Positions 1 to 8,429 of a stretch of DNA of 64,000 nt are shown piece by piece. Each line of letters starts with the position of its first letter. Positions within the stretch are counted from its first letter, which is position 1. The translations under genes and the position numbers were made by a program. Below the pieces are notes generated by a model. That model was not told where the DNA came from. It saw nothing but the letters and a program-made list of their open reading frames with translations, and made no database searches. Source of the DNA: an uncultured Lachnospiraceae bacterium (GTDB lineage Bacteria; Bacillota; Clostridia; Lachnospirales; Lachnospiraceae); NCBI GenBank assembly GCA_910585895.1, contig CAJUHY010000002.1:40542-104541 (forward strand). The letters run 5' to 3'.

Positions 1-146
1 GTATTGGGGGGTTTTTACAGTAATTATAGTACCATAAAGTCCTCAATAAGTGTGCACAAACTTCACAAAAAATGCAAATTGTTTTTGTATGTTTTGTACA
101 GGCACTTTTTTCTGCCCCAGCCAATTCCCATAGCAATATTCACAAA

Positions 147-1985
147 TCATCCTTCAAACAGCGCTTCAAACTCATCTCTGCTGATTTTCTCTTTCTCTAA
201 CAGGAGGTCTGCACATTTATGGAGAATCGTCTCATGTTCCGACAAAATGTTTCTTGATTTCTGATAACACTCATCAATGATGCGCTTAATCTCCTGGTCA
301 ATGATGCCTGCCACATTCTCGCCGTAAGCTCTCGCATGTGCTAAATCCCTGCCGATAAACACCTCGTCATCATCATTGTCGTAATTTATCAGCCCTACAT
401 TTTCAGACATTCCATACTTCGTCACCATTGCTTTTGCCACTCCAGTCGCCTGTTTGATGTCCTGAGAGGCGCCTGTGGTAATATCATCAAAAATCATTTC
501 CTCTGCTACCCTGCCGCCGAGATCCACAATAATCTCCTGCAGCATCCTGCCTTTGGTGTTGAACAATTCATCTCGCTCCGGCAGCGGCATAGTATATCCT
601 GCCGCCCCCACTCCGGTAGGGATAATCGACACAGAGTACACGGGGCCAACGTCCGGCAGCACATGGAAAAGAATCGCATGGCCTGCTTCATGATATGCAG
701 TAATCCGCTTTTCTTTCTCCGTAATAATTCTGCTCCTTTTCTCCGAACCGATTCCTACCTTCACGAAAGACTTGCGGATATCGCTCTGGATAATATAAGC
801 GCGGTCTTCCTTTGCCGCAACAATTGCTGCCTCATTGAGCAGGTTTTCCAAATCAGCGCCGGTAAATCCCGCCGTAGTCTGAGCTATCTGCTTCAAATCC
901 ACGTCATCTCCCAGCGGTTTATTCTTGGCATGGACATTGAGAATTTCTTCCCTGCCGCCGATATCCGGCCGTCCCACATGCACCTTGCGGTCAAAACGTC
1001 CCGGACGCATGATTGCGGGGTCTAATATATCCACACGGTTGGTGGCGGCCATCACGATAATGCCCTCATTGACGCCAAAACCGTCCATCTCCACCAACAA
1101 CTGGTTCAATGTCTGTTCCCGCTCATCATGTCCGCCGCCCATCCCAGTTCCGCGTCGTCTTGCCACCGCATCAATCTCATCTATGAACACAATGCAGGGA
1201 GCATTCTTCTTCGCCTCCTCAAAGAGGTCACGCACACGGGAAGCTCCTACGCCGACAAACATCTCTACAAAATCCGAACCCGAAATACTGAAAAACGGAA
1301 CGCCAGCTTCTCCGGCAACCGCTTTTGCAAGCAGCGTCTTACCAGTTCCCGGAGGTCCTACCAGAAGAACGCCCTTGGGTATTCTCGCCCCCAGTTTGGT
1401 ATATTTCCTGGGCGCCCGCAGGAAATCCACCAACTCTTCCAGTTCTTCTTTCTCTTCCTTGAGTCCTGCAACATTGCCGAAATTAATCTTCTTATTCTCA
1501 TCCGTCGTCATCTTGGCACGGCTTTTGCCAAAATTCATCATCTTGCCTCCCCCGCCGGAAGAAGCCGCCGCATGATTCGTCATCATAATATAAAATACAA
1601 AGAGTACGCCAAACAAGATTAACGTGGGTAATATGGATATCAGCCAGTTCTCCTCCGGCATATCCTGCACGGTAAAATTCTTAAAATCATACGATTTCAA
1701 AGTCTCCTGCAGCGCATTGACATCCGAAACATACAAGGTGCGGGTGACCCTCTTCGTGTCTGTCTTCAAAGTCACAGCCGCCTCGCCGCTCGGCACTTCC
1801 CGGTTCTGAGAAATGGCAACAGATACCACGTGCTCATATTCCAAATCCTGTTCAAACTGACCATAACTATAAACGGCATTCTGTCCAAAACCAGACGAAC
1901 TATCGCGCAAAATCCACAGCAGTCCCAAAATAATAATCACTGCAATATATACGCCAAACGCCCGGTAACGTCTCTGATTATTCAT
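147..1985 (-). CDS. ftsH: ATP-dependent zinc metalloprotease FtsH
   Basis: Membrane-anchored AAA+ protease that extracts and degrades misfolded or regulatory membrane proteins. The 612-aa protein has a transmembrane segment at about residues 11-26, an extracytoplasmic FtsH_ext domain, a second membrane segment at about 114-134, then the AAA+ module with Walker A GPPGTGKT (210-217), Walker B IVFIDEID (265-272) and the SRH region ending in RPGRFDR. The M41 peptidase domain carries the zinc motif HEAGH (432-436). Length is normal for the family. It is the last gene of tilS-hpt-ftsH, as in Bacillus, with a 27-nt gap after hpt and an AGGAG site upstream. The 146 bp beyond its stop show no clear terminator. 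Identity is secure. Confidence 0.98.
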   Translation of the reverse strand: MNNQRRYRAFGVYIAVIIILGLLWILRDSSSGFGQNAVYSYGQFEQDLEYEHVVSVAISQNREVPSGEAAVTLKTDTKRVTRTLYVSDVNALQETLKSYDFKNFTVQDMPEENWLISILPTLILFGVLFVFYIMMTNHAAASSGGGGKMMNFGKSRAKMTTDENKKINFGNVAGLKEEKEELEELVDFLRAPRKYTKLGARIPKGVLLVGPPGTGKTLLAKAVAGEAGVPFFSISGSDFVEMFVGVGASRVRDLFEEAKKNAPCIVFIDEIDAVARRRGTGMGGGHDEREQTLNQLLVEMDGFGVNEGIIVMAATNRVDILDPAIMRPGRFDRKVHVGRPDIGGREEILNVHAKNKPLGDDVDLKQIAQTTAGFTGADLENLLNEAAIVAAKEDRAYIIQSDIRKSFVKVGIGSEKRSRIITEKEKRITAYHEAGHAILFHVLPDVGPVYSVSIIPTGVGAAGYTMPLPERDELFNTKGRMLQEIIVDLGGRVAEEMIFDDITTGASQDIKQATGVAKAMVTKYGMSENVGLINYDNDDDEVFIGRDLAHARAYGENVAGIIDQEIKRIIDECYQKSRNILSEHETILHKCADLLLEKEKISRDEFEALFEG

Positions 1986-2012
1986 CGCCTATTCCTAATC
2001 TCCTTTCTATTT

Positions 2013-2540
2013 CTAAGCATTCAGTTCCACAACCCCAATATAAGGAAGGTTGCGGTAATGCTGCATATAATCAAGCCCATAACCCACGACAAACTCATCT
2101 GGAATCTCAAATCCAGTATAGTCCACATGCACGTCTGTCACCCGGCGTTCCGGCTTATCCAGCAACGTACACAGATGCAGGCTTTTCGGTTTTCTGCTCT
2201 TGAGGTTTTCCAACAGGTAACTGAGCGTCCTGCCAGAATCCACAATATCTTCCACTACCAGCACATGTTTGCCCTCGATGGCCTCATCCAAATCCTTAAC
2301 CACTTTTACCACTCCACTGGACTTCGTGCCGCTCCCATAACTTGATACAGACATAAAATCAATGGATACAGGTATGCTCAGACGTTTTGCCAGTTCACAG
2401 GTAAAAAACACGCCGCCTTTCAAAACACTCACTAAGTGAACCGGCTCTCCCTGATAAAATTCACTGATTTCTTTTCCCATCTCACAAATTCTCTTCTCTA
2501 TTTCCTCTTCTGAAATTAAGACGCGAACTTTCTCACTCAC
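2013..2540 (-). CDS. hpt: Hypoxanthine phosphoribosyltransferase
   Basis: Purine salvage enzyme that converts hypoxanthine or guanine plus PRPP to IMP or GMP in the cytoplasm. It shows the type I phosphoribosyltransferase fold with the PRPP loop VLVVEDIVDSGRT near residues 93-105 and the family motif VSVLKGG near the N-terminus. I chose the GTG at 2538-2540 because a GGAGG lies 8 nt upstream; the ATG at 2555 has no ribosome site and would add five residues. The start overlaps the tilS stop codon, so translation is probably coupled. tilS-hpt-ftsH is a conserved firmicute operon. Confidence 0.95.
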   Translation of the reverse strand: MSEKVRVLISEEEIEKRICEMGKEISEFYQGEPVHLVSVLKGGVFFTCELAKRLSIPVSIDFMSVSSYGSGTKSSGVVKVVKDLDEAIEGKHVLVVEDIVDSGRTLSYLLENLKSRKPKSLHLCTLLDKPERRVTDVHVDYTGFEIPDEFVVGYGLDYMQHYRNLPYIGVVELNA

Positions 2541-3984
2541 ACTCTCTTCCTCCATCTACACGTATCTCTAAAATTCTTTTGGTATGTTCTGTGACTTTAA
2601 CATCCTCACTGATGCGATAGCCGATAACCCAAAGAACATGGGTATCATCTGCCAGAAGCAGAATATGGTCCCTCTGACATGCCGGTATCTTCTCATCAAT
2701 AAAGTATTTCTTTATCTTTTTCCGGTTTCCCTGTGCATTGATTATCAGATAATCCTGTTCCTGCCGTGTTTTTAATCGCGTAGTACCTTTTATTCTATCA
2801 TAATCAAACCATTTCGTATATATTTTTTTGGGAATTTCTTCATTTTGAGGAGATTTTTCCAATAAGCGCGTGGAAATTTCATATCCATAGGAAGGAACAT
2901 CAAGACTTCCCCCTATTGGAAGCGTAAGGCTCACTGACCGCACAGAATCTGATATACTTTCCACAGCCGCTCTGCTTCCAGCGCCTGGCGCCGAGGCATT
3001 TGTCAATTTTTGCGCGCTGTCTTTCCTGAGCATTATACCCTCGTATGTTCGCTGCGCCCGCATTTTATATGGCAGTTCCACCACTTTTCCGTTCTGCCGC
3101 GCAAACAAATCATACATCTGCTGTACATGTATCCGCGAGATATCTTTGCTGCTGCCCGCTGTATCAGCCAGCACATTGCGCAGCGCCTCCCTTACAATCA
3201 GGGACGGCTCCTCAAGCAATTTCTGCGAGATACAAACCCCCTCTGCAGATTCGCAGACATATTTCTCCGCCGCCAAAAGCCGCATTCCCTCAATAAGTTC
3301 CACCGCTTCCGCCACGTCATTTGCCGCCTGATTCATGTGAAATACAGCATTATCATTCACCTGTGTAAGCAGTGGAAGTACCTGATGACGGATTTTATTC
3401 CTGGTATACATAAGCTGCCCATTCGTCTCATCCATACAAAAATCCTGCCCTAATTGCTGAAGACAGGCTTCAATTTCCTGCCGCGCCAGACACAAAAGCG
3501 GTCGGATAATCTGCCCGCGCACAGGCAAAATCCCACAAAGACCTTTTAGTCCGCTCCCCCTTGTCAAATGAAACAACATGGTTTCCGCACAGTCATTTTG
3601 ATTATGAGCCACGGCAATCTTATTGGCGCCAAACTCTTCTGCGGCCTCACGAAACAACTGGTAGCGGAGTTTCCGCGCCGCTTCCTCCACACTCAGCTTC
3701 TTTTCTCTGGCATATTCCAATGCCTGACAGTGGTAAATCCGACAAGGAATCTGGTATCTCCCGCAAATTTCTTCCACAAACCTGGCATCCTGCAGGCTTG
3801 CTTCCCCACGGATTCCATGCTCCACATGGACCACGCGAAGCGCGTATTCCATCTCCCCGCAGAGCGCATGTAAAAGCAGCAACAGGCAAAGAGAATCTGC
3901 GCCCCCTGACACGGCTGCCAGAATAATATCTTCCCTTTCTACCATATGATACTCTTCCATAAAATTTCTAACTTTCTTTTGCAT
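2533..3984 (-). CDS. tilS: tRNA(Ile)-lysidine synthase TilS
   Basis: Modifies the wobble cytidine of the tRNA-Ile CAU anticodon to lysidine with ATP, switching decoding from Met to Ile codons; essential in most bacteria. The 483-aa protein has the N-terminal PP-loop SGGADS (26-31), a HNQNDCAETMLFHLTRG segment typical of the catalytic domain, and a C-terminal TilS substrate-binding domain. It starts 18 nt after the spoIIE stop and overlaps hpt at its 3' end. Length fits the two-domain form of the family. Confidence 0.96.
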   Translation of the reverse strand: MQKKVRNFMEEYHMVEREDIILAAVSGGADSLCLLLLLHALCGEMEYALRVVHVEHGIRGEASLQDARFVEEICGRYQIPCRIYHCQALEYAREKKLSVEEAARKLRYQLFREAAEEFGANKIAVAHNQNDCAETMLFHLTRGSGLKGLCGILPVRGQIIRPLLCLARQEIEACLQQLGQDFCMDETNGQLMYTRNKIRHQVLPLLTQVNDNAVFHMNQAANDVAEAVELIEGMRLLAAEKYVCESAEGVCISQKLLEEPSLIVREALRNVLADTAGSSKDISRIHVQQMYDLFARQNGKVVELPYKMRAQRTYEGIMLRKDSAQKLTNASAPGAGSRAAVESISDSVRSVSLTLPIGGSLDVPSYGYEISTRLLEKSPQNEEIPKKIYTKWFDYDRIKGTTRLKTRQEQDYLIINAQGNRKKIKKYFIDEKIPACQRDHILLLADDTHVLWVIGYRISEDVKVTEHTKRILEIRVDGGRECE

Positions 3985-4002
3985 GTTTATCTCCTGTAGT
4001 TT

Positions 4003-5856
4003 TTATTTCTTCCAGATTCCGGCTACCAAAACCGTCATATCATCCGGTACCTTACCGGCAGTGAACAAAAGAATCCGCTCCAATATCTGTTTTGCTATCT
4101 GCCCAGGATTATTGGTCTCAATGGTATCTAAAATTTCCCGCATGGTATCCTCTGGCATCGGCACTTTGAGGTAATCCAATACGCCATCCGTCAAAAGCAC
4201 GACAAAATCCCCGTCCTGCAGCTGGCAACTGGTCTTTTCAATCTCAATCTGATGGAAAATTCCTGCCGGAAGAGTTGCTGAGGAAATGCATTCTATCTCC
4301 TCTCCATGTTTGATGAAAGTTGATGCCGCTCCAATCTTATAAAACTCGCACATACCAGTGTATAAATCCATCGATGCCATGTCCACAGTAGAAAAAATCC
4401 CATCCTCACCCTGGATGACCATCGCTGAATTCATCATACGGATTGCCGTCTCCTTCTGGAAACCAGATTCCAAAAACTTCTCTATTAACTCTATCACCAT
4501 TTCGCTTTCCTTACAAGCGTTGATTCCCGAACCCATGCCGTCAGACAGCGCCATCACGCACTCGCCCCCTTCCAGGTTGAGGAACGAAAAGCTGTCTCCC
4601 GAGACCTGGGCATGGTCTTTGGTCAGCCTGGCAACCCCCTGCAGCGTATGGAATAAAGTATCTTCCTCAAACGTAAGAAATGATTCCTCTTTGCCAATCA
4701 GCGTTCGGGTATATTTTCCTGGAACCATGTCACGTTTCAGACCCTGACCCACCGCTTTGGCCAGTTCTTTGAGCGGTACGCAGTTTCCCCACTTGGAGGC
4801 AGCCTTTACCTGCAAAGACATCCTCCCATTCTGCCTCTGATAAAGATGGACTTCCCGCGTCTGTATTCCCCGCTCCTTCAGGCGGTATTTAACTGCTGCC
4901 AAAAGCCTGGCCTCCTGCTGGCTGATGTCCCGGTACTCCCTGGCACAATCCTCCATAATATAAGCCATGGCGTCCAGTTGTTCGGCAATAATTCCACGAT
5001 TTTCCAACAAACGGTTGTACCAGGCAAGGTTCAGTTTTGCTTTTTCAAAGACGCCGACCGCCTCCTCCACAATACTGTCAGAATACGGACAGTAACCTGC
5101 CAGTTCCTGATGCACCTCTTCCTCTGCTGTTCCCCGCTTTTCAATAGAATGAAACAGCCGGTAAAAAATCTCGTACATGGGACTTGATTCCTCCTGCCAG
5201 CAGATAGCACACTGCTCACAATCCATACAGATTTTTCCGGTCAGTTCCTGCTGCATTTTCCCCATTTCCTCCGGTTCAAAATTGCCTTTAAACCGTTGCA
5301 TATGCGAGAAAATCTGGGAAAGCCCGCTGAAAGACTTAGCATAAGTCTGCAGCTTTTCTCCATGCTCCGGCGTCCTCGGCTCCACATCATTTTTCCAGCG
5401 CAGCGGCATCAAATTATCCTCCAGCATTCGATGGAGCAGCGGGGAGAGAAGCACAACCATGGCTGAAACCAGCAGAGATTCCATCAACCCCATCCAGACT
5501 GCGCTGCGCCGGCTAACCTGCAGCACTTCCCCCGCTGCTGTCAGCAGAAGGACGCTTACGCCGGCTGCTGCCGCCCCTACATAAGTACGGCAGCTTTTGT
5601 ATGCCCACTCTACCAACTTAACTACCACTCCGGTCACCAGCATCACCATTGTATATTTTGCCATTGCCTGCACCGGCACAAACAACGCCATACCAAAAAT
5701 ACTGAACACCAAAAGCAGCGTCCTGTTTACCTCTTCCATAAATGCTGCTGCAAAGAAACCGGGAATCAAGGGGTAACACCCTACAAATTCTGCCTTTGCC
5801 ACAACAATTGCCAATACATACAACACGATTTCTTTCCATTTAGATTTATTCATCAT
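4003..5856 (-). CDS. spoIIE: Stage II sporulation protein E, PP2C-type phosphatase (short membrane region)
   Basis: Membrane phosphatase that dephosphorylates SpoIIAA at the asymmetric septum and so releases sigma-F in the forespore. The C-terminal PP2C/SpoIIE domain shows LSDGMGSG and VVLLTDGVLDY with the acidic metal ligands. I chose the ATG at 5856, 5 nt after a GGAGG; the next in-frame ATG follows at once, and the upstream extension to 5913 lacks a ribosome site. The protein is about 617 aa, against 827 in B. subtilis. The shortfall is mainly in the N-terminal membrane part: I see about five hydrophobic helices rather than ten. It is flanked by divIC upstream and tilS downstream, the usual order. 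Confidence 0.95.
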   Translation of the reverse strand: MMNKSKWKEIVLYVLAIVVAKAEFVGCYPLIPGFFAAAFMEEVNRTLLLVFSIFGMALFVPVQAMAKYTMVMLVTGVVVKLVEWAYKSCRTYVGAAAAGVSVLLLTAAGEVLQVSRRSAVWMGLMESLLVSAMVVLLSPLLHRMLEDNLMPLRWKNDVEPRTPEHGEKLQTYAKSFSGLSQIFSHMQRFKGNFEPEEMGKMQQELTGKICMDCEQCAICWQEESSPMYEIFYRLFHSIEKRGTAEEEVHQELAGYCPYSDSIVEEAVGVFEKAKLNLAWYNRLLENRGIIAEQLDAMAYIMEDCAREYRDISQQEARLLAAVKYRLKERGIQTREVHLYQRQNGRMSLQVKAASKWGNCVPLKELAKAVGQGLKRDMVPGKYTRTLIGKEESFLTFEEDTLFHTLQGVARLTKDHAQVSGDSFSFLNLEGGECVMALSDGMGSGINACKESEMVIELIEKFLESGFQKETAIRMMNSAMVIQGEDGIFSTVDMASMDLYTGMCEFYKIGAASTFIKHGEEIECISSATLPAGIFHQIEIEKTSCQLQDGDFVVLLTDGVLDYLKVPMPEDTMREILDTIETNNPGQIAKQILERILLFTAGKVPDDMTVLVAGIWKK

Positions 5857-5960
5857 TTCATCCTCCTTTTCCTGCCGCTTTGTACGTGCAGGAGTTATTA
5901 TAAAAAGAGACATTTGAAATGTTTGTCAAATCCGGGACAGGTTATCAAAAACTTTTAGAC

Positions 5961-6004
5961 AAAAAACCCCTTAAAATCGCTGCTTATGGCGATTCTAAGG
6001 GGTT
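5961..6004 (-). terminator. Intrinsic terminator after divIC
   Basis: A 16-bp nearly perfect stem (5965-5980 with 5989-6004) with an 8-nt loop is followed on the minus strand by TTTTTT. It separates the divIC group from spoIIE, so spoIIE is probably transcribed from its own, sporulation-specific promoter in 5857-5960. Confidence 0.85.
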
Positions 6005-6034
6005 TAAGCATTTGAAGAAATTCATGTGCATTGC

Positions 6035-6382
6035 TTAATCTTCTTTCTCTTTCTCCTTAAATATAATCTCATTCGGATAAGCCAGACCCAGCTTGGTCTT
6101 AGCTGTCTGTTCTATGTATTCCTTTGTCTTCACGTACTCTTCATACTCTTTCAGCTCCAGCTGCCGCTGCTGTTCTGACTCCAGCTGCGTCTGCAATTCC
6201 TGTTCCTTCTCCTGATAAGACTGATTCCTGCCGTACAGGGAAAGAATCTGCACAGACATTACGCCCAACAACATAAGCGTGATTAAGGATACGCACAACA
6301 CTGCAGACTTATTCTGTTTTCTCTTCCGTCTCATGCGGGTTCTCTGTGCACCTGCTCTCCTTGCCTCATTACGCTTCTCCAT
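6035..6382 (-). CDS. divIC: Septum formation initiator, FtsB/DivIC family
   Basis: Bitopic divisome protein that partners FtsL and DivIB at mid-cell. The protein is about 115 aa: a basic cytoplasmic N-terminus, one transmembrane helix (about residues 29-48), then a Gln/Glu-rich coiled coil and the C-terminal motif KTKLGLAYPNEIIF, characteristic of the family. I chose the ATG at 6382, preceded by AAAGG; the longer ORF start lacks a ribosome site. The position between yabQ and spoIIE matches B. subtilis divIC. Confidence 0.92.
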   Translation of the reverse strand: MEKRNEARRAGAQRTRMRRKRKQNKSAVLCVSLITLMLLGVMSVQILSLYGRNQSYQEKEQELQTQLESEQQRQLELKEYEEYVKTKEYIEQTAKTKLGLAYPNEIIFKEKEKED

Positions 6383-6426
6383 TAAAATACCTTTCCATCC
6401 TGAATTGTCTGTTTGCTGTCTGCAAA

Positions 6427-6900
6427 TCAGAGTTTGCATATCCCCATTTTAACTGTTTTCCAAATCTTTTTCAATTCTTTTTTTAGAAACCTCATAATTT
6501 TTTTCAATTTCCTGCCTACAAAACCCAGCGGTTTTTTCAGTAGACGGGCTGTCCATACCAGGGGCTTTCCAAGGACAAACAGAATTTTTTCCAGCAAGAA
6601 TACGCTTCCCGCCACAACCCAGGAACTGAGTAATAAATTGTATAGCAGCATTCCTACCAGGACTCCGCCAATCACAAAGCCACGTATGTAGCCGCTGTTT
6701 TCGCGGTACAGCATGGCAAACAGCGCCACCGCGCTGCAAATCCAAAACACCAGGTCTTGCACACCCACCAGCCACATTTTATGGGGCACAATCCTGCGGA
6801 CAATCCGCAGCACATCATAGACAAACAGCAGCAGCACACCCATTGCAAATGATGCCAGCAGCACATCCGCCTCTTTTAAAATCCCTGCACTTACTTCCAT
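6427..6900 (-). CDS. yabQ: Spore cortex biosynthesis protein YabQ
   Basis: Mother-cell membrane protein required for spore cortex formation in B. subtilis. It is 157 aa, with four or five hydrophobic helices in the first 115 residues and a very basic C-terminal tail rich in Lys. The start codon overlaps the yabP stop by one nucleotide (TAATG), which indicates translational coupling. Identification rests on size, topology and the fixed order yabP-yabQ-divIC. Confidence 0.9.
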   Translation of the reverse strand: MEVSAGILKEADVLLASFAMGVLLLFVYDVLRIVRRIVPHKMWLVGVQDLVFWICSAVALFAMLYRENSGYIRGFVIGGVLVGMLLYNLLLSSWVVAGSVFLLEKILFVLGKPLVWTARLLKKPLGFVGRKLKKIMRFLKKELKKIWKTVKMGICKL

Positions 6901-7196
6901 TATTTAAACAATCTTCCCAGCAAAGATTCATTTTTTTTCGAGGCTGCTTTTACGTCTGAGTAGGTAAAGCTGTCAATCTTCCCCTCTATATCTATCTCTC
7001 CCTTTTCCAGCGTCAGGCGGTTCACGTGAAGGTCATTTCCCTTAATCATCAACATGCCCAGCTCTGTTTCCAGCAGGATTTCCCCCACATCAAAGGAAAG
7101 CACATCTATGACACCGCTTAAAACGCCGCTCTTTCGGTTGGAAATCACGACTTTATGGGCGCTCTTGGCATTGCCTGCCCCCGCTCTCTCTTCCAT
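6900..7196 (-). CDS. yabP: Sporulation protein YabP
   Basis: YabP/YqfC-family protein needed for sporulation and expressed under sigma-E in B. subtilis; the molecular function is not established. The 98-aa protein contains the family core with the sequence MLMIKGNDLHVNRLTLEKG. I chose the ATG at 7196, 7 nt after AAGGAGG, rather than the longer ORF start at 7214. It is followed directly by yabQ. Confidence 0.92.
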   Translation of the reverse strand: MEERAGAGNAKSAHKVVISNRKSGVLSGVIDVLSFDVGEILLETELGMLMIKGNDLHVNRLTLEKGEIDIEGKIDSFTYSDVKAASKKNESLLGRLFK

Positions 7197-7278
7197 CCAA
7201 AAACCTCCTTCCATCTTCCCGGATTAAGTATGTCCTTTTTAAATATATGAAGGAGGTTAGATTTTATTCCTATTTCAT

Positions 7279-7518
7279 TTACAGATAGCGGAAGAGTTCT
7301 TTTGCCTCTTCCTTTTTACTGGTATCCTGCACTGCCAGTACTTCCACCTTGACATTTTTTGTGCCAAATCCAATCTCAATGATATCACCGGCTTTGACAT
7401 CCTGGGATGCTTTTACTACTTTGCCGTTAACCTGCACCCTCCCTGCATCGCAGGCCTCATTTGCCACGGTCCTGCGCTTAATTAACCTGGATACCTTTAA
7501 AAACTTGTCTACTCTCAT
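7279..7518 (-). CDS. rqcP: RNA-binding S4 domain protein RqcP (YabO)
   Basis: Small S4-domain protein that works with RqcH in ribosome quality control, helping add poly-alanine tails to stalled nascent chains on 50S subunits. The protein of about 79 aa is essentially one S4 domain (MRVDKFLKVSRLIKRR, AGRVQVNGK). The ATG at 7518 follows AAGGA. The 82-nt gap to yabP could hold a sigma-E promoter: CATACTTA at 7225-7232 resembles a sigma-E -10 box, but the best -35 match is only 11 nt away. Confidence 0.93.
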   Translation of the reverse strand: MRVDKFLKVSRLIKRRTVANEACDAGRVQVNGKVVKASQDVKAGDIIEIGFGTKNVKVEVLAVQDTSKKEEAKELFRYL

Positions 7519-7567
7519 ATCGGTTCCTTTCTTATTGTTATAGCAACATGGGGCAGGCCCGCACACA

Positions 7568-7835
7568 GAAATCAATTTTCAAAATAACTTTACACCTATC
7601 TATTTTTTATATTGCTGTAAGCCGCATATACCCACACAAACGGGACAACGCTTTGGCAAACTAATTGCTGACTGCGACCAAGCCACTCAGGAAAACCTTC
7701 GTGTCAGGTCTACGTAAGCAATGGATTTTGCCTACGCTAAAAACGTCCCTGAATTGTTTGTTTTGGGCATATGCAGTCCCCCAGCAATATATGGATATTC
7801 TAATTAGCCGTAAAGGTATTTTGAAAATTGATTTC
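7568..7835. repeat. 268-bp imperfect palindrome (MITE-like or structured element)
   Basis: The ends form a 19-bp perfect inverted repeat (GAAATCAATTTTCAAAATA and its complement). Similarity between the two arms continues inward with small indels: TATTGCTG, GCATAT-CCCA, ACAAAC, GGGAC, GGCAAA, CATTGCT/TAATTGCT. The whole gap between hup and rqcP is therefore two inverted copies of a unit of about 130 bp. I see no clear target duplication and no credible gene; the two 81-codon ORFs here are mirror images of the palindrome. It could be a MITE or a structured 5' leader of rqcP. Confidence 0.7.
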
Positions 7836-7862
7836 CGGGAAGCCCACGCTGCTCCCTCCGAC

Positions 7863-7895
7863 AGAAAAGAGGACTTCCATTCTGAAAGTCCTCTC
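7863..7895 (-). terminator. Intrinsic terminator of hup
   Basis: On the minus strand, GAGAGGACTTTC pairs with GGAAGTCCTCTTTT across a short loop, about 25 nt after the hup stop codon. hup is thus likely monocistronic. Confidence 0.85.
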
Positions 7896-7919
7896 AAATC
7901 TCTCACCTGAAACTGCGAA

Positions 7920-8192
7920 TTAGTTAATCATATCCTTCAAAGCTTTGCCGGCTTTAAACTTCGGAGCCTTGGAAGCCGGAATATTCATCTCTTTACCTGT
8001 CTGGGGATTCCTTCCTGTCCTTGCAGCTCTTTCAGAAACTTCAAAAGTACCAAATCCAACTAACTGGATTTTCTCTCCTTTTTTCAATTCCTCAGCTACG
8101 ACATCTGTAAATGCCTTTAAGGCTTTCTCTGCGTCTTTCTTGGAAATTTCGGCTTTGTCAGCCATTGCTGCAACAAGTTCTGCTTTGTTCAT
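7920..8192 (-). CDS. hup: HU-family DNA-binding protein
   Basis: Histone-like nucleoid protein that binds and bends DNA as a dimer. The 90-aa length and the sequence are canonical, including the DNA-binding arm signature [18 protein letters not shown]. It is preceded by AGAGGAGG, a long A+T-rich leader and a consensus promoter, and followed by its own terminator. Located just upstream of rqcP-yabP, as in many clostridia. Confidence 0.97.
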   Translation of the reverse strand: MNKAELVAAMADKAEISKKDAEKALKAFTDVVAEELKKGEKIQLVGFGTFEVSERAARTGRNPQTGKEMNIPASKAPKFKAGKALKDMIN

Positions 8193-8307
8193 GACAAAAT
8201 TCCTCCTCTGGATTCTTTCTTTTTAAATTATGTTGTGGTTCAATTTCTATTAAGTAACGGTTCCCAATTTTCATTATAATTACTCCTCAAAATTGCCTAC
8301 AAACATA

Positions 8308-8336
8308 TTTATACTTGTTTTTATACTGTTTGTCAA
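8308..8336 (-). promoter_or_regulatory. Strong sigma-A promoter of hup
   Basis: On the minus strand TTGACA (8331-8336) is separated by 17 nt from TATAAA (8308-8313). The predicted start lies about 105 nt upstream of the hup ATG, leaving a long untranslated leader. Confidence 0.8.
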
Positions 8337-8429
8337 GAAAATTTACAGATTTATCCTGTTTTTTAGTAATCGGCTAATCCACTGTCTCGGCGGCTTTGAG
8401 CATGGCATCCCATCTGCCTGTCCTTTTGC

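Noticed and set aside
1..146. Terminator of ftsH or promoter of the next gene at the left edge
   Set aside because: A TATAAT is present on the minus strand near position 25 but without a good -35, and no clear hairpin with a T-run follows ftsH.
7225..7250. Sigma-E promoter for yabP-yabQ (CATACTTA with TCATATA)
   Set aside because: The spacing of 11 nt is too short for sigma-E; kept only as a remark under rqcP.
7661..7910. Two 81-codon ORFs on opposite strands between hup and rqcP
   Set aside because: They are nearly coextensive and arise from the palindromic repeat; neither has a ribosome site.
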